64,000 bases of DNA from Megamerina dolium. Taxonomy: Eukaryota; Arthropoda; Insecta; Diptera; Megamerinidae. Position 1 is the first letter of the stretch. Each line of letters begins with the position of its first letter. A program made the translations under genes and the position numbers. The notes under the pieces are model-generated. The model did not search any database. It saw nothing but the letters and a program-made list of their open reading frames with translations, and was not told the origin of the DNA. Below are positions 63,964-64,000 of the stretch, piece by piece. The stretch spans positions 44,096,140 to 44,160,139 of the forward strand of contig OY978526.1 in the NCBI GenBank assembly GCA_963854835.1, written 5' to 3'.

Positions 63964-64000
63964 CATTGATACCCGATTTCGACTACGGCTTGATGAACAT
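63964..64000 (+). CDS. Possible start of a plus-strand exon (cut by window edge)
   Basis: The sequence 'gatttctttttgatatttac' followed by 'ag' is a good 3' splice-site shape with a pyrimidine tract. The next 37 bases have no stop in one frame, reading 'LIPDFDYGLMN', and a base composition less AT-rich than the flank. This could be the first bases of an internal exon of a neighbouring gene. The window ends before any domain can be recognised, and a chance match is quite possible. Confidence 0.3.

Overview
The window looks like AT-rich, repeat-laden DNA from a higher dipteran fly, probably a tephritid fruit fly. The species is inferred, not shown. It carries one recognisable host gene: an orthologue of Drosophila Gprk2, a GRK4-type G-protein-coupled receptor kinase, on the minus strand. 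Ten consecutive coding exons (7129-17958) join in phase with GT/AG junctions. They encode the RGS-homology (RH) domain, the kinase domain, the AGC tail and the basic C-terminus, ending in a clean stop at 7129-7131. The first coding exon (about 18 residues in Drosophila) was not found, so the 46 kb to the right of 17958 are probably intron 1 or upstream DNA.

Layout. 1-7128: downstream flank with three decayed mariner copies, a Tc1-like scrap, a BEL/Pao integrase scrap and a long (TA)n tract. 7129-17958: Gprk2. Its large introns hold an INE-1-like repeat, a DDE element with 'agggtgtttttt' termini, a second (TA)n tract, two SINE copies and a 1.6 kb inverted-repeat element. 17959-64000: a graveyard of mobile elements. 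It holds mariner deletion derivatives, Tc1 elements (one with 227 bp terminal inverted repeats), a piggyBac remnant, a TTAA-flanked MITE, two RNase H-bearing LINEs, several pieces of an RTE/L2-like LINE, two more INE-1-like repeats and three more SINEs. The last 37 bases may be the start of a plus-strand exon.

The most notable content is a tRNA-derived SINE family. It has A and B boxes, a conserved body and a (TTTA)n-type tail, and occurs five times here. Two copies have exact target-site duplications: one sits inside an inverted-repeat element and one inside a LINE. Nested insertions give a relative chronology: LINE into Tc1 (21213-23604), SINE into piggyBac (45913-47517), SINE into LINE (35115-35468), and SINE into the inverted-repeat element (16618-16990). 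No intact mobile-element gene was seen; every transposase or reverse transcriptase examined has stops, frameshifts or deletions. No rRNA, functional tRNA, CRISPR array or bacterial-type operon is present.
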